Positions 54,214-63,660 of a DNA stretch of 64,000 bases are shown piece by piece. This DNA comes from Deltaproteobacteria bacterium ADurb.Bin207 (GTDB taxonomy: Bacteria > Myxococcota_A > Polyangia > Polyangiales > Polyangiaceae). Location of the stretch: NCBI GenBank assembly GCA_002070115.1, contig MWCO01000008.1, positions 1-64,000 on the forward strand, in the 5' to 3' direction. The first letter of the stretch is position 1; every line of letters starts with the position of its first letter. The position numbers and the translations under genes are program-made. Under the pieces are notes generated by a model, which saw only the letters and a program-made list of their open reading frames with translations, searched no databases and was not told where the DNA came from.

Positions 54214-54402
54214 CGTTGACTCCATAGGATTTGATCGTTTTTTGTTCCAATAAAAGTGTAATCAGGTTCGAGCCTTACGGTCAATGATCAATCTTGAGGT
54301 GCGCTCGAATCGGTGGACCATGAGACCACCGACAACCCGCCCGAACACAAGTTCCCCCACGAGATAAAAATGTTCGGTCGGTTCGACCAAATAGTCTTTG
54401 GT

Positions 54403-55863
54403 TTACTTGGCACCGGCGGGCGGGGGCGGAGGAGCAGCAGGAGGAGGCGACGGCGGAGGGTTTTTCTTCGCTTCTGCTTCGGCCTTTTTGGCCTCCGCCT
54501 CGGCCTTTTGACCTTCTCGAATGAACTCAATGATTTTTTTCATGTCTTCTTTTCGTTCATTCGCGTTTTTTACGGCCGCTGCATATTCCGGAGCCGAGCC
54601 GGCTTTCGCAATGAACGAATCGAACACCCGCGCGGCGTTCTCATAAAGGCTAATCTTTTTTTCCTCGTCAGGAGCATATTTCGCCTTGAATTCCTGAATC
54701 AGGATCGCCTCGTTGAAGTACGCCTCCGGCCGCGACGCATCAATCTGCTTGGCTCGCTGCAACTCCGCATCCGCTTCCGCCATCTTGGCGTCCAAGTTGC
54801 TGTCGTTGATTTGACCACGAATCGCCAGCGAGAGCCCCAACCGCCCTTCATAGTTGTTCGGCTGCATCTTCAACGCCGCACGATACGCTTCTTCCGCCTT
54901 GTCAAACCCACGGAACGACAAGTTGACCGCCGCATAGTTCATCTGCGCTTCAAAAAAGTTCGGGTCCAACGTCCGCGCCGTGTTGAATGCCTGCACCGCG
55001 TTGTTGATATTGCGCTGCTCGACTTGAATCAGACCTAATGTATTGTAAATAGGCCCGTATTTTGAGTTTTTCCGAATGGCCTGAGAACAGACGAGCGCAG
55101 CCAAATCAAGCATCTGGCCGCTCAGTTCCGCCTTCTCCGCATCCGCCGCCATCAATCGTCGACGCTTGCTGCCAGTTTCCCGCTGAGCACGAGCACGCGC
55201 CTGGTTCATGTAATACAAGGCGAGCTGATTGAACGCCGGCATGTAGCTGTCATCGATCGCCAGCGCTCGCTGCACGTTGAGTTTCGCGCAGTCCATATCG
55301 TCTTTGCAGCCCGATGCCCCCGTCGGTCCGTTTCGCTTCATTTGAAGCATCGCAAGGTTCACCAAAGCATCGACGTTTTGAAACTTGGCTTCCACCACGG
55401 CATCCGTGAGTTTCGAAATGGTCGGATCCAAAACCGAATCGCCCTTTTCCCGATACTCGTATAGGGCGAGCTGCACTTTGGCCCGGTGGAACGCGGAATT
55501 CGCGGATAATGCGGCTTGAAACTGCGCCTTCGCTTCGTCATGTTTCGCGCAGCGTTGGTACGCTAGGCCCGCATTGTACGATGCCTCCGGCAACCCTTTG
55601 CCCGTAGCATCTTTCTGCTCCTTGACCGCGTCCAAAAACTGCTGCGCCACACTCGTACACGAGGCGTCGCTCCAATCCGCTTTTTCATCTCGACGAACCA
55701 TCTCATTGAGCGCTTCGTCGAATTTTTTTGCCGCTACCTGCACAACAGGGCCGTGCATCCCTTGCGGCCCCGAAGGCGTTTGGGCGGGAGTCGTGCTTTT
55801 GCCACCACAAGCCGCTGCGAACGCGATGACCGCAGCAAGCCCGATCAGTCTATGCGTTTTCAT
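54403..55863 (-). CDS. gltE: TPR lipoprotein, GltE/AglT-like
   Basis: A 486-residue protein from ATG 55863 (GGAGGAG ribosome site; the frame to 55896 overlaps the previous gene's end). The lipoprotein signal is MKTHRLIGLAAVIAFAAAC, followed by Gly-Gly, favouring the outer membrane. TPRs span about 80-400 (YNAGLAYQRCAKHDEAKAQF; AFNQLALYYMNQARARAQRE; YNTLGLIQVEQRNINNAVQA; MNYAAVNLSFRGFDKAEEAY). The C-terminus is a charged helix (AEAKKAEAEAKK) with a Pro-rich end (PPPSPPPAAPPPPPAGAK). Size, lipidation and order after the GltD-like gene match AglT/GltE of M. xanthus, an outer-membrane TPR part of the gliding complex. It starts 29 bp after the GltD-like stop. Confidence 0.78.
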   Translation of the reverse strand: MKTHRLIGLAAVIAFAAACGGKSTTPAQTPSGPQGMHGPVVQVAAKKFDEALNEMVRRDEKADWSDASCTSVAQQFLDAVKEQKDATGKGLPEASYNAGLAYQRCAKHDEAKAQFQAALSANSAFHRAKVQLALYEYREKGDSVLDPTISKLTDAVVEAKFQNVDALVNLAMLQMKRNGPTGASGCKDDMDCAKLNVQRALAIDDSYMPAFNQLALYYMNQARARAQRETGSKRRRLMAADAEKAELSGQMLDLAALVCSQAIRKNSKYGPIYNTLGLIQVEQRNINNAVQAFNTARTLDPNFFEAQMNYAAVNLSFRGFDKAEEAYRAALKMQPNNYEGRLGLSLAIRGQINDSNLDAKMAEADAELQRAKQIDASRPEAYFNEAILIQEFKAKYAPDEEKKISLYENAARVFDSFIAKAGSAPEYAAAVKNANERKEDMKKIIEFIREGQKAEAEAKKAEAEAKKNPPPSPPPAAPPPPPAGAK

Positions 55864-55892
55864 CGGTGCTCTCCTCCGTTGGGCGTTCGCGA

Positions 55893-58800
55893 TCACTTCT
55901 TTGCCTCTTCTTCCTTCGTTGCCGCTGGCATGACCACATACGGCTCACCGCCAAGCTGCAACGGATAAGGCTTATCATTCAATCCGGAACCCACGAGGTC
56001 CGGACTCCCGCGAAACTCGTCCACCTTGTGGAATTCCGCCTTGTAGTTCTCCGCCAACCACTCCTCACAGGACCGAGAATAACGGTCGAAGTATTGGTGC
56101 TTGACCGATAGCCCTAGGCACGTCGTAAACGCCCCCTTCGCACGCTGTTTGATAGGCTCGCTCGCCGCATCGAGACTCTGATAGTACACGCCCCGCAACT
56201 CATCGTCGCTCTTCATCCACGCGGGAATCGGCGCACGACGGAAGTCCGCGACGAACTCGGCCCACATCGTTCCGACTGCAGCACCCGCGGCGATGACCCA
56301 CTGGGGAGGTGGCGTAGGCTGAAGAGTAAGGATTTTTTGATACTCTTGGTCCGCAGCCTCGATGGCCGCCTTCTTCTTGTCGACCCAGTCCTTGACCTTA
56401 GTATCGATATGCTTCTTGACGTTTTCAGATTCCTTCTTGCGCTTCGCCATCTCCTCTTCGAACTCCCACGAGTCCATGAGTTCAGGCTTCTTGGTAGAGG
56501 GCTTGTAGGCACCGCTCGAGTACTCAGGGAACTTGATCGGGTCCACCGTCTTGCGACGTTTCTCCTCCGCAAAGAAGAAGTACGCTTCACCGACGGCTGT
56601 CAGGGCTTTGCCAAGGCGACGAGTTCGTCCCGCCTCGGGTTCGTCTTTCGCATCGTTGAGGACCGAATCGGCCGCCTGTTTGGGGTTTGCCCATAGGTCC
56701 ATGACTTTTTTGTATTCCGGAGCGGCACTGGCCTCACGTTTCATCTGCACATAGATGTTGCCAAGCATCGCGTGCGCTTGCACACGCACGTCGTAGGCGG
56801 CGTGCTTGTCGATGAGGGCGATGTTTTTGGTGAGTTGCCCCCGGGCATCCTCCCACTTTTTCTGTTCCACGTAGTAATTGGCGATCGCGAACGCTATCTG
56901 TGCGTTTTGAACCGGTTTTCTTGCGCCGAAGTACTGCTGGAACAGCTTCGCGTTCTCGAGGGCTTTGGTGTCATGTCCAAGTCCCAAGCGAAGCACGACC
57001 GAGTCGGACAAGGCGGCGTCGGCCTTTTCATTCCAAAAATCGAGTGATTCTTTCGCGGTCGGCTTCGGCTTTTCTCGCGCGAACTTCTCGTACCAATCCG
57101 CAGCTTTGTCATAGACCGCGATGGCCTGGTAGTTGCCTCCGATTTCATACACGGCCTTCCGAGCCAACGGGCTTTCCGTCATCTTGTTGTCAGGATTGAG
57201 CAGGATCTGACGGCACTGAATCGCTTTGGCAATCAATCGACCTGCTTGGAACGCCCTGCAAGCGTTGTACACCACCTCATCGAGCCGCTCGCATTGCATT
57301 TCCTTGTTTGATTTGACCGCTTCTTCGCCGTACTTGCGCCACAGGCCAAGATAAGCGTTGGCAGCCGCTTCGTATTGACGAAGCGAACCGGCGCCACCCT
57401 TGTCCGCGAGCTTGACCATGTTCTCAGCCTTGAGACGTTCGATGTCGCATTGAATGCGGGTGAGTACTGTGCATTGATCCTCATTGGCGGCCGCTCGCGC
57501 ACCCGTGCAATACAGCCCAATGAGTTTGGGAACATCCTCACCCATCTTGTCGAAGCAATCAGGACGCGGCGGGTCGACTTTGTCGCCCAACACGTTGATG
57601 GATTCGAGATAAAGCTGGGCCGCGAAAATGCCAGCCTCGTGGTCCGCGTGGTTCATCGCCACGTCTCGGAACGCAAGAGCCGCCTCCTCCCAATGCTGCG
57701 CTTCGAAGTAAGTCCGCGCGCGCGCGTATTTGACCTCGACGTATTGATTCTTGCCTTCCTTGTCGGAATCCGCGGGCTTGATGTAGCAAACGTAGCGGTT
57801 GAAAGCCGTAATCATGCCCTTCTGCCGCTCGGAGAACTCCTTCTTCTTGTACTTATCCGCATCAGAGGCTTTCTCTTCCTTCTTGGCACCAGGCATCAGA
57901 CCGCTGCCCTTGCGATCCTTGCCCCCCTTATGCTCTTCGTCGTAGATGTTTTGGTAGCAAAGCACCGCGGCGAACGCTGCTTCCGGAGCTTCCGCGCTCG
58001 TTGGATTTTCCGCTACGACAGCGTCGAAAGCGGGGCCACATTGATCCCATTTCTTCTGGGCGTAGAGCAAGTCCGCCCGGTGATATTTGATTTTGTAAAT
58101 CGTCGGCCAATCCTCTTTTGCGATGCGCGGGAATTCGAACTTCGCAAAGTCTTGCGCCGTGAAGTTTTCAACGACTTGCCCGTAGAGATAATCGGCGAGA
58201 GCCATGGTCTTGGGATCGTTGGTTCCTCGAACCCCTCCCGAGCCGACCGCCTCGAGATGCCACGCCATCGCCGTCTCACTCAGAAGCCCAGCCGTGGCAT
58301 TGGCACACTTGAGTTGCGTGTCCCCCGTGCGCCCCTTGGACTTGAACTCTTTGTATACGCCCACCTGACCGTCGAGCACCTTTTTGATCTGGTCCTTGTT
58401 TCCAGACTTCATCGCCAGCGTGGCCTCAGCGATGCGCGCGTGATACTGGCAATATCGCGGCCCCCGATCACGCTTCATCAAATCCTGATACAAGGCGATC
58501 GCCTCGGCATAATAGCCAGTGTCCAGATAGTTCTGCCCAAGCTGGTCCATCATATCGAAGGTCTTGCTTTCCTCATTCGGTTTGTCGCCCGACAACCCCT
58601 TGAAGAAGCCATACGCCGCCTCCGGCCGACCGGATAACGCGTACACGGGAACCAAGTCTTTTCGGGCTGCCACCGCCAACGGACCAGCGTTCGGCAGGTT
58701 GGGGTACTGCTCGGCAAACTCGATCGTCTTTTTGAAGTGCGTCAACGAACGCGGAAAATCTTCCTGGTTCCAGTTGACATAGGCGAGCTTGTAATGGGCG

Positions 58801-59648
58801 TAGCCGAACATTTTGTTGTCCGGCGGCGGATACTTGATGACCTCGGTATACGCCTGTTTGGCTAGCTCGAATTTGGAAGCGTCGGACTGAGCCTCCCCAA
58901 AGAACAATTCGCCGAACGCCAGGTACGCGCTCGGGATGTACTTTGAATTCGGAGTTTTTTGGATCAACTCGTAATAGACCTTGCGAGCGTTGACCAAGTC
59001 CTCGGCCTGCTCATATTCGTACGCCAAATAGTACAACACCTCGTCAAGGTTCTTATCCGATGGGTACTGCGTCTTGATGAGGTTGTAGAAGTGGATGGCC
59101 TTCTTTCTGGCAAGCAACATGACTTGATTGGCCTTCGCGGCTTCCCCGGAGTTTTTCTTGACCTCCGCTTGGGTTTTGTCGCGACGTGCCGCGTTCTCGA
59201 GTTCCACGTACGTTTCCGCGAGTCGTCTTGCAATACGGACGCGATCGGGGGCGCGACGCGGGGTGGTTTGGAACAATTGCTCGAGCCCGCTGATTTCCGT
59301 GATGAGCAGCGCCCGGACACGAGGCTTCAGCGCTTCTTGTCGTTGATCGCGAATGGCAAACGTATCCATTTCTGCTGTCGGCCCGCCCGGTTTGCTTTTG
59401 GCATCGCGTTTTTTCAGGTCGACCTGTTCAGGAGCGCTCTTGAACCGAACACGCGGCTGCTTGCCGTGGGTCCCCACGTTGAACGTGGTCGGCCCAGACC
59501 CCGGACACGAGGCTAAGTTCTTTTCAGCCTCGTTCGACCAGCAGGCCTGTCCTCCCGACTTGGGGGCGTCGGCGGCGTACACGCCTGCAGCCCATGTGAG
59601 CGCGATGGCGCTCATGCACAACGCGCGGATGTTCCGCAATGGCTTCAT
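55893..59648 (-). CDS. gltD: Large periplasmic TPR protein, GltD/AgmU-like
   Basis: A 1,251-residue protein starting at ATG 59648 with GGGAGG upstream. The signal peptide is MKPLRNIRALCMSAIALTWA ending in VYAAD. TPR-like helices run through most of the chain (VLYYLAYEYEQAEDLVNARK; YAHYKLAYVNWNQEDFPRSL; LGQNYLDTGYYAEAIALYQD; VQAHAMLGNIYVQMKREASA). A Lys-rich coiled region lies near 1085-1120 (EMAKRKKESENVKKHIDTKV). The mature protein lies in the periplasm. Its size is close to AgmU/GltD of M. xanthus (about 1,200 residues) and it heads the same gene order (D-E-F-G). It is 5 bp downstream of another TPR gene, so the unit is one operon. Confidence 0.8.
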   Translation of the reverse strand: MKPLRNIRALCMSAIALTWAAGVYAADAPKSGGQACWSNEAEKNLASCPGSGPTTFNVGTHGKQPRVRFKSAPEQVDLKKRDAKSKPGGPTAEMDTFAIRDQRQEALKPRVRALLITEISGLEQLFQTTPRRAPDRVRIARRLAETYVELENAARRDKTQAEVKKNSGEAAKANQVMLLARKKAIHFYNLIKTQYPSDKNLDEVLYYLAYEYEQAEDLVNARKVYYELIQKTPNSKYIPSAYLAFGELFFGEAQSDASKFELAKQAYTEVIKYPPPDNKMFGYAHYKLAYVNWNQEDFPRSLTHFKKTIEFAEQYPNLPNAGPLAVAARKDLVPVYALSGRPEAAYGFFKGLSGDKPNEESKTFDMMDQLGQNYLDTGYYAEAIALYQDLMKRDRGPRYCQYHARIAEATLAMKSGNKDQIKKVLDGQVGVYKEFKSKGRTGDTQLKCANATAGLLSETAMAWHLEAVGSGGVRGTNDPKTMALADYLYGQVVENFTAQDFAKFEFPRIAKEDWPTIYKIKYHRADLLYAQKKWDQCGPAFDAVVAENPTSAEAPEAAFAAVLCYQNIYDEEHKGGKDRKGSGLMPGAKKEEKASDADKYKKKEFSERQKGMITAFNRYVCYIKPADSDKEGKNQYVEVKYARARTYFEAQHWEEAALAFRDVAMNHADHEAGIFAAQLYLESINVLGDKVDPPRPDCFDKMGEDVPKLIGLYCTGARAAANEDQCTVLTRIQCDIERLKAENMVKLADKGGAGSLRQYEAAANAYLGLWRKYGEEAVKSNKEMQCERLDEVVYNACRAFQAGRLIAKAIQCRQILLNPDNKMTESPLARKAVYEIGGNYQAIAVYDKAADWYEKFAREKPKPTAKESLDFWNEKADAALSDSVVLRLGLGHDTKALENAKLFQQYFGARKPVQNAQIAFAIANYYVEQKKWEDARGQLTKNIALIDKHAAYDVRVQAHAMLGNIYVQMKREASAAPEYKKVMDLWANPKQAADSVLNDAKDEPEAGRTRRLGKALTAVGEAYFFFAEEKRRKTVDPIKFPEYSSGAYKPSTKKPELMDSWEFEEEMAKRKKESENVKKHIDTKVKDWVDKKKAAIEAADQEYQKILTLQPTPPPQWVIAAGAAVGTMWAEFVADFRRAPIPAWMKSDDELRGVYYQSLDAASEPIKQRAKGAFTTCLGLSVKHQYFDRYSRSCEEWLAENYKAEFHKVDEFRGSPDLVGSGLNDKPYPLQLGGEPYVVMPAATKEEEAKK

Positions 59649-59653
59649 GATGC

Positions 59654-61348
59654 CTACCTCCCGCAGTTCGAAATCACGACCTGCCGATAAAATCCCAGTT
59701 CGTCGCGCCAGAACTCACCGTTGAACGGCCAAAGCACGTGCTCTTCATCCGGCTTGACCACACCATAGATCTTTGATTCTTCGCGTGAAACCTGTCCGCT
59801 CTGGACGGCTTGCTCGAGTTTGTTTCGTTCGGCCGCGGTGACGTCGATCAGAATTTTGGCCGAATCACGAAGATGCTCGTTGAGTTCGTCGACAGTACGC
59901 TGGAACCGGGCCCTGGCCAGGTCACCGGCATTGCGAATCGCAAGGTCTTTCGCGAAGTCGAGCGCATCCTGCACATCGCCCCCTAGAGGCGAGTTTTTGA
60001 AAGCCGCGGGCGCTTTTTTGAATACCCGCTCTTCTTCTTCGAGCACCCGAACATACTCCAAGTTGCGCAACAACTGCCTGTCGGACAACGAGTTTTCCAC
60101 GATGGGCCGGACCTTGGCATCGAGGTCCGCCTTGCCCTCACGTACGTTTCGCAGAAAATCGAACATCTTCGCCTCTTGGTTCTCACCCTTGTAGCGAGCG
60201 AGTATTTTCTCCATTTCGGCTTTGATCGGCTCGTACTTCAACTTGAACCGAGCGACCACGGTGGTGGCCTCCTTGTATTGACAGTTCGCGAAATAAATGA
60301 CCGCTTTCAAAATATCCGATTCCGGATAGAAGGAGTTCGGGAAAAACGGTGACTGAATCGTGTGGATGTTGCCAAGAGCACGCGGATAGTCGCCCGCCAT
60401 GAAGTACGCCCACGACTGCTCGAACAAACCGTCGAGCCAGTACTCGCTCGCCACGTCGATCTTGTTCCAATATTTGACCGCTGCACTCAATTTCGTGGCA
60501 TCCACGGTGGGCGTGTTGTTGTCATCCAACCGGATCGAAGCCGTGTAATAGGTGCGGGCCATCGACAAGAACGCGAGGTCACGCATTCGCTGCTCGTCTT
60601 CCACTCCCTCCACACCATCATCAATCGCCCTCACGATGCGATTGAAGGATTTGACGGCTGGAACCGAGCGACGGAGCTGGACGTAAGAAATTCCCATAAA
60701 GAACTGGGCTTGCACGAAGTACTTGCTTCGCTTGCTTACGTTTTGGAAAAGCCGGATGGCTTCCTCGTATTGCCGGTTTCGATACTTATATCGTCCGAGC
60801 AAGTAATTGAGTTGCCAGAACAGTTCGTGCTGGTTGGGGTTATCGAAACGAGCGATGGCATCCGCCTTGTACTTGCCCACCCGTTCGATGATGTCGGCGG
60901 GCTCGGGCAACTGCGTGGCGAGTTTGGAAAGCCACAACAAAGTCTCGTTGAACTTCAGGTGGTTGGGGTTGTCCGCGATCAAGCTGAAAATGTTGTAACT
61001 CGCCTGATGCAATTTGAGCTGGTACAGCGCGATCGCGAGGTTGTATTGCGCGATCTGTCGGTTGCCCTCGTCATCATTCGTCTCGTTTTTGAACACTCGA
61101 TCGAGAGCCAAAGCCGCCTGGGCCCATTTCTCGCTATCAAATAAGCGCTTGGCTTGAGCAGCCTCCTCCGTCATCTGCCCGGCTACGACCGGGCCTGTAG
61201 GCTCACTTCCCGGATCGTCGAGTTCAATATCGACCGCCGATTCCGCGGGGGCTTTTCCCCCGCCCTTTGCGCCTTGGGCTACGGCGCTTCCGGTTGCAAA
61301 GCCCATGGTACTGACGACCAGGCAGATGCAGGCAAACCGCTTTAGCAT
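59654..61348 (-). CDS. Periplasmic TPR protein, first gene of the gliding-type operon
   Basis: A 564-residue protein with signal peptide MLKRFACICLVVSTMGFATG ending near AVAQ. TPRs cover about 60-330 (AAQAKRLFDSEKWAQAALAL; AQYNLAIALYQLKLHQASYN; FWQLNYLLGRYKYRNRQYEE; LFEQSWAYFMAGDYPRALGN). The C-terminal third is helical and charged (LDFAKDLAIRNAGDLARARF) and ends in a small conserved-looking region (GVVKPDEEHVLWPFNGEFWR). It could correspond to GltC, the other periplasmic TPR protein of the Myxococcus system, but that match is only by size and type. A sigma-70-like promoter stands about 110 bp upstream. Confidence 0.85.
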   Translation of the reverse strand: MLKRFACICLVVSTMGFATGSAVAQGAKGGGKAPAESAVDIELDDPGSEPTGPVVAGQMTEEAAQAKRLFDSEKWAQAALALDRVFKNETNDDEGNRQIAQYNLAIALYQLKLHQASYNIFSLIADNPNHLKFNETLLWLSKLATQLPEPADIIERVGKYKADAIARFDNPNQHELFWQLNYLLGRYKYRNRQYEEAIRLFQNVSKRSKYFVQAQFFMGISYVQLRRSVPAVKSFNRIVRAIDDGVEGVEDEQRMRDLAFLSMARTYYTASIRLDDNNTPTVDATKLSAAVKYWNKIDVASEYWLDGLFEQSWAYFMAGDYPRALGNIHTIQSPFFPNSFYPESDILKAVIYFANCQYKEATTVVARFKLKYEPIKAEMEKILARYKGENQEAKMFDFLRNVREGKADLDAKVRPIVENSLSDRQLLRNLEYVRVLEEEERVFKKAPAAFKNSPLGGDVQDALDFAKDLAIRNAGDLARARFQRTVDELNEHLRDSAKILIDVTAAERNKLEQAVQSGQVSREESKIYGVVKPDEEHVLWPFNGEFWRDELGFYRQVVISNCGR

Positions 61349-61770
61349 CGCTTTTCCTCGCTTTCGGCGACGTTTCTCTCTGAGTCCGTCTGGGTGTTCT
61401 TTCGGACCCCGAAAAAGGTAAAATAATCAATGATGACTTGGAGATGGCTCCCGCAAGGGGCGTCATGTTAACGATTCGTCGGAAAGGTTGTCAAGCGCCT
61501 CCTCCCCCCCCTTGTCGGCTCGATGTCGCTTCGTCGTCGTCGCGCCGTCCGTTCCGCCATTCCTTTGCGTAGAGAAACTCGCTTATCGCCAGCCGCATCC
61601 AAAACCGATATTCACCACAGCGCCAGTTCCCCGTTGACTCCGCGGGCGGCTATGATCTAGTTTGCGTTGTCACTGTTTAGGCGTACGGTGGACAATTACG
61701 GTTGCCTATCGTCGAACGTATAACTATTTCGAGCTGTTGCCCGAAATCCGTCCTCAGGGAGCCCACCACG
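61349..61770. other. Divergent intergenic region
   Basis: 422 bp separate the start of the TPR operon from the lipoprotein gene. The only clear elements are the minus-strand promoter at 61465-61494 and possible -10 hexamers for the plus strand (TATGAT near 61650, TATAAC near 61720) without a good -35 partner. No small gene or RNA was recognised. Confidence 0.5.
61465..61494 (-). promoter_or_regulatory. Promoter of the gliding-type TPR operon
   Basis: On the minus strand TTGACA (61489-61494, perfect) is followed after 18 bp by TAACAT (61465-61470, 4/6). Transcription would begin near 61458, giving a leader of about 110 nt before the ATG at 61348. It would serve the collinear genes down to the terminator at 39032-39075, although internal promoters are likely in a 22-kb unit. 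Confidence 0.5.
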
Positions 61771-62370
61771 ATGATGCGGCAGACACTCGTGTCCGCTTCG
61801 ATGGTTTTACTGTTCGGAGCCGTCGCCCTCGCTTGTAAAGCTGGCGGTGTCGGAGACCCCTGTATTCCGAACGATGAATTCAGCGCATCTTACTCCGGTG
61901 CTTCGGAGAAAGGCGCGCAGATCGAAGACCGTTCCTTTCAATGCGAAACGCGCGTCTGTCTCGTGAAGCATTTCCGAGGTCGCGTGTCCTGTCCTTTCGG
62001 AAACGAAGAGGGGCGCAGTACGCCTCTCTTAGCAGAAGCTTACTCGGGACCAGATGCCAAAGACTGCATGGTGCCGGGAACCGATAAGAAGGTCGAGGTC
62101 CCCGTCAACTCCCAGTGCAAAGCTAGAAAAGGCCACGTGTACTGCTCGTGCCGCTGCGATGGGGAGGACTCGGCAGCCAAATACTGCGAGTGCCCCGAAG
62201 GCTACGAATGCAAAGAGGTGACTCGTTCCCTCGACCCACGACTCATCGCCCCCGGTGATAAGTATTGCGTTAAAAAAGAAGACAAAGAGACCGATGGATA
62301 TACCTGTGACCTCGGTTGCCACGAAGCACCCGGCGGCTGCGGGTTCACCAAAAACGCCTACGAGTTCTAA
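61771..62370 (+). CDS. Cys-rich lipoprotein
   Basis: A 199-residue protein from ATG 61771 with AGGGAG ribosome site (the frame to 61702 adds residues before the signal). The lipoprotein signal is MMRQTLVSASMVLLFGAVAL with acylated Cys22. The mature part has many Cys in close pairs (YCSCRCDGEDSAAKYCECPE; GYECKEV; CDLGCHEAPGGCGF), implying disulfide-rich EGF-like modules outside the cytoplasm. No family was recognised. The YraN-family gene starts 11 bp after its stop. Confidence 0.78.
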   Translation: MMRQTLVSASMVLLFGAVALACKAGGVGDPCIPNDEFSASYSGASEKGAQIEDRSFQCETRVCLVKHFRGRVSCPFGNEEGRSTPLLAEAYSGPDAKDCMVPGTDKKVEVPVNSQCKARKGHVYCSCRCDGEDSAAKYCECPEGYECKEVTRSLDPRLIAPGDKYCVKKEDKETDGYTCDLGCHEAPGGCGFTKNAYEF

Positions 62371-62381
62371 TCCCTCCGCCC

Positions 62382-62762
62382 ATGGGTTCCATACCCACTC
62401 GTCGAATCTCTTCGATAGGTCGACGCGCCGAACAAGCTGTCGAGCAGTATCTCCTACAGCGCGGCTACCGCATTCTCGACCGAAATCTTCGACTCGGACA
62501 CCTCGAACTCGATATTGTCGCCCAAAAAGGCTCCCTCATCGCCATCGTCGAAGTGCGGCATCGCGGGCCCACCTCTTTTCAATCCGCCTTCGAAAGCATC
62601 GACCCTCCGAAACAACAGCGTCTCTTTCGTGCCGCCGAACAGTTGTGGGAACAGCGATTCGCCACAGACCCATCCATCGAACGCATCCGCTTGGACATCG
62701 CAAGTGTATCGTTCGGCCCCCATTTGGAAACCGTGGATTATATCGAAGGCGGGCTGGATTGA
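62382..62762 (+). CDS. YraN family (UPF0102) nuclease-like protein
   Basis: A 126-residue protein from ATG 62382; the frame is open upstream to 62316, overlapping the previous gene, but this start matches the family length of about 120. Motifs are RRAEQAVEQYLLQRGYRILD, the conserved LELDIVAQKGSLIAIVEVRH (Asp and Glu-Val-Arg of the restriction-endonuclease-like core) and PPKQQRLFRAAEQLW. Family members are widespread with no settled function; a structure-specific or DNA-uptake nuclease role has been suggested. Confidence 0.9.
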   Translation: MGSIPTRRISSIGRRAEQAVEQYLLQRGYRILDRNLRLGHLELDIVAQKGSLIAIVEVRHRGPTSFQSAFESIDPPKQQRLFRAAEQLWEQRFATDPSIERIRLDIASVSFGPHLETVDYIEGGLD

Positions 62763-62768
62763 TTCCGC

Positions 62769-63554
62769 TCAGCTATCGAGACGCGAAGCCATCTCGTCGT
62801 GAAGCGCTTTGAGGGGGGCAAGTTTGTCCGCCGCCACATCGCTCTGTTCCAAGGATTGAATAGCCTGCTCGAGCCGCTCCATGGTATCGATGTGCCGCTC
62901 TCGCAAACGGTCGACCATCTTTCGGAAGGTCTCGAAAAATTCGACGAGTTCATCGCCCTTTCGGAGACCGGAATCGATTCTCAGTTGCCCCTGGCCGACT
63001 TTGCGCAACAAACCGCTCATCTTGAATACGGGCCCCGCGATCTTGTGCGTGAAAACAATTCCAGCAAGCGCAATGGCCACCACCAAAATGGCAAGCCCCC
63101 CCACCAACACCCACAGCGTTTTTTGTTGCTGAACCGCAAGATACGCCGCCTGGGATTCGAGCGCCTTGGCGTCTTCCTGCAATCGCATCTGTTCAGCGGC
63201 AAGTTCCTTGTTGTGCTTGTCCGTATCCGCGTTGAACAGCTTCGCGAGTTCCGGATTGTCGGCGTACTCTCTCGCGATGTTCATCGCGACGACCTCAGAT
63301 ACTTTTTTACTTTCTTCAACGGTTTTCTGTCCTCGTCGAACCGTTTCTCTTCCTTGCTCGACAGCGTGCTGGCTTTGAGAGATGACGGCTTTGTGGGTGA
63401 ACCACAGTTGGGTTCCCAGCACGCCGGATAGAAACAGGGCCACCAGCACCAGCAGACCCGTGTACTTGAGCTGAAATCTCGGGTCGAGCAGGTAATTGCG
63501 CGCTCGACGTTTGTAGGGAGGAGGTGAGACAGAAGGGTTTGGGGTTCCAGTCAT
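62769..63554 (-). CDS. Two-helix membrane protein with HAMP-like region
   Basis: A 261-residue protein with a basic N-terminus, TM1 at about 30-50 (YTGLLVLVALFLSGVLGTQL) and a periplasmic helical segment (about 55-145, Glu/Lys-rich). TM2 lies at about 147-168 (LWVLVGGLAILVVAIALAGI) and leads into a HAMP-like linker (about 168-225: HKIAGPVFKMSGLLRKVGQG; DELVEFFETFRKMVDRLRER). A coiled tail has no methyl-accepting or kinase domain. It resembles the sensory half of a chemoreceptor or kinase standing alone, a type frequent in this phylum. Partner unknown. Confidence 0.82.
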   Translation of the reverse strand: MTGTPNPSVSPPPYKRRARNYLLDPRFQLKYTGLLVLVALFLSGVLGTQLWFTHKAVISQSQHAVEQGRETVRRGQKTVEESKKVSEVVAMNIAREYADNPELAKLFNADTDKHNKELAAEQMRLQEDAKALESQAAYLAVQQQKTLWVLVGGLAILVVAIALAGIVFTHKIAGPVFKMSGLLRKVGQGQLRIDSGLRKGDELVEFFETFRKMVDRLRERHIDTMERLEQAIQSLEQSDVAADKLAPLKALHDEMASRLDS

Positions 63555-63660
63555 GATGAGCCTCTTGAGCAGTCAGACGCCCGAAGGATCGTTTTGAGAC
63601 ACGAACGGTAGGGTAGCTGGTCCAATGCCATACGGACAACAAATCCCTTGTTCACCCATT

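Noticed and set aside
61630-61730. Promoter for the Cys-rich lipoprotein from TTGACT and TATGAT
   Set aside because: The spacing is only 11 bp, too short for a sigma-70 promoter.
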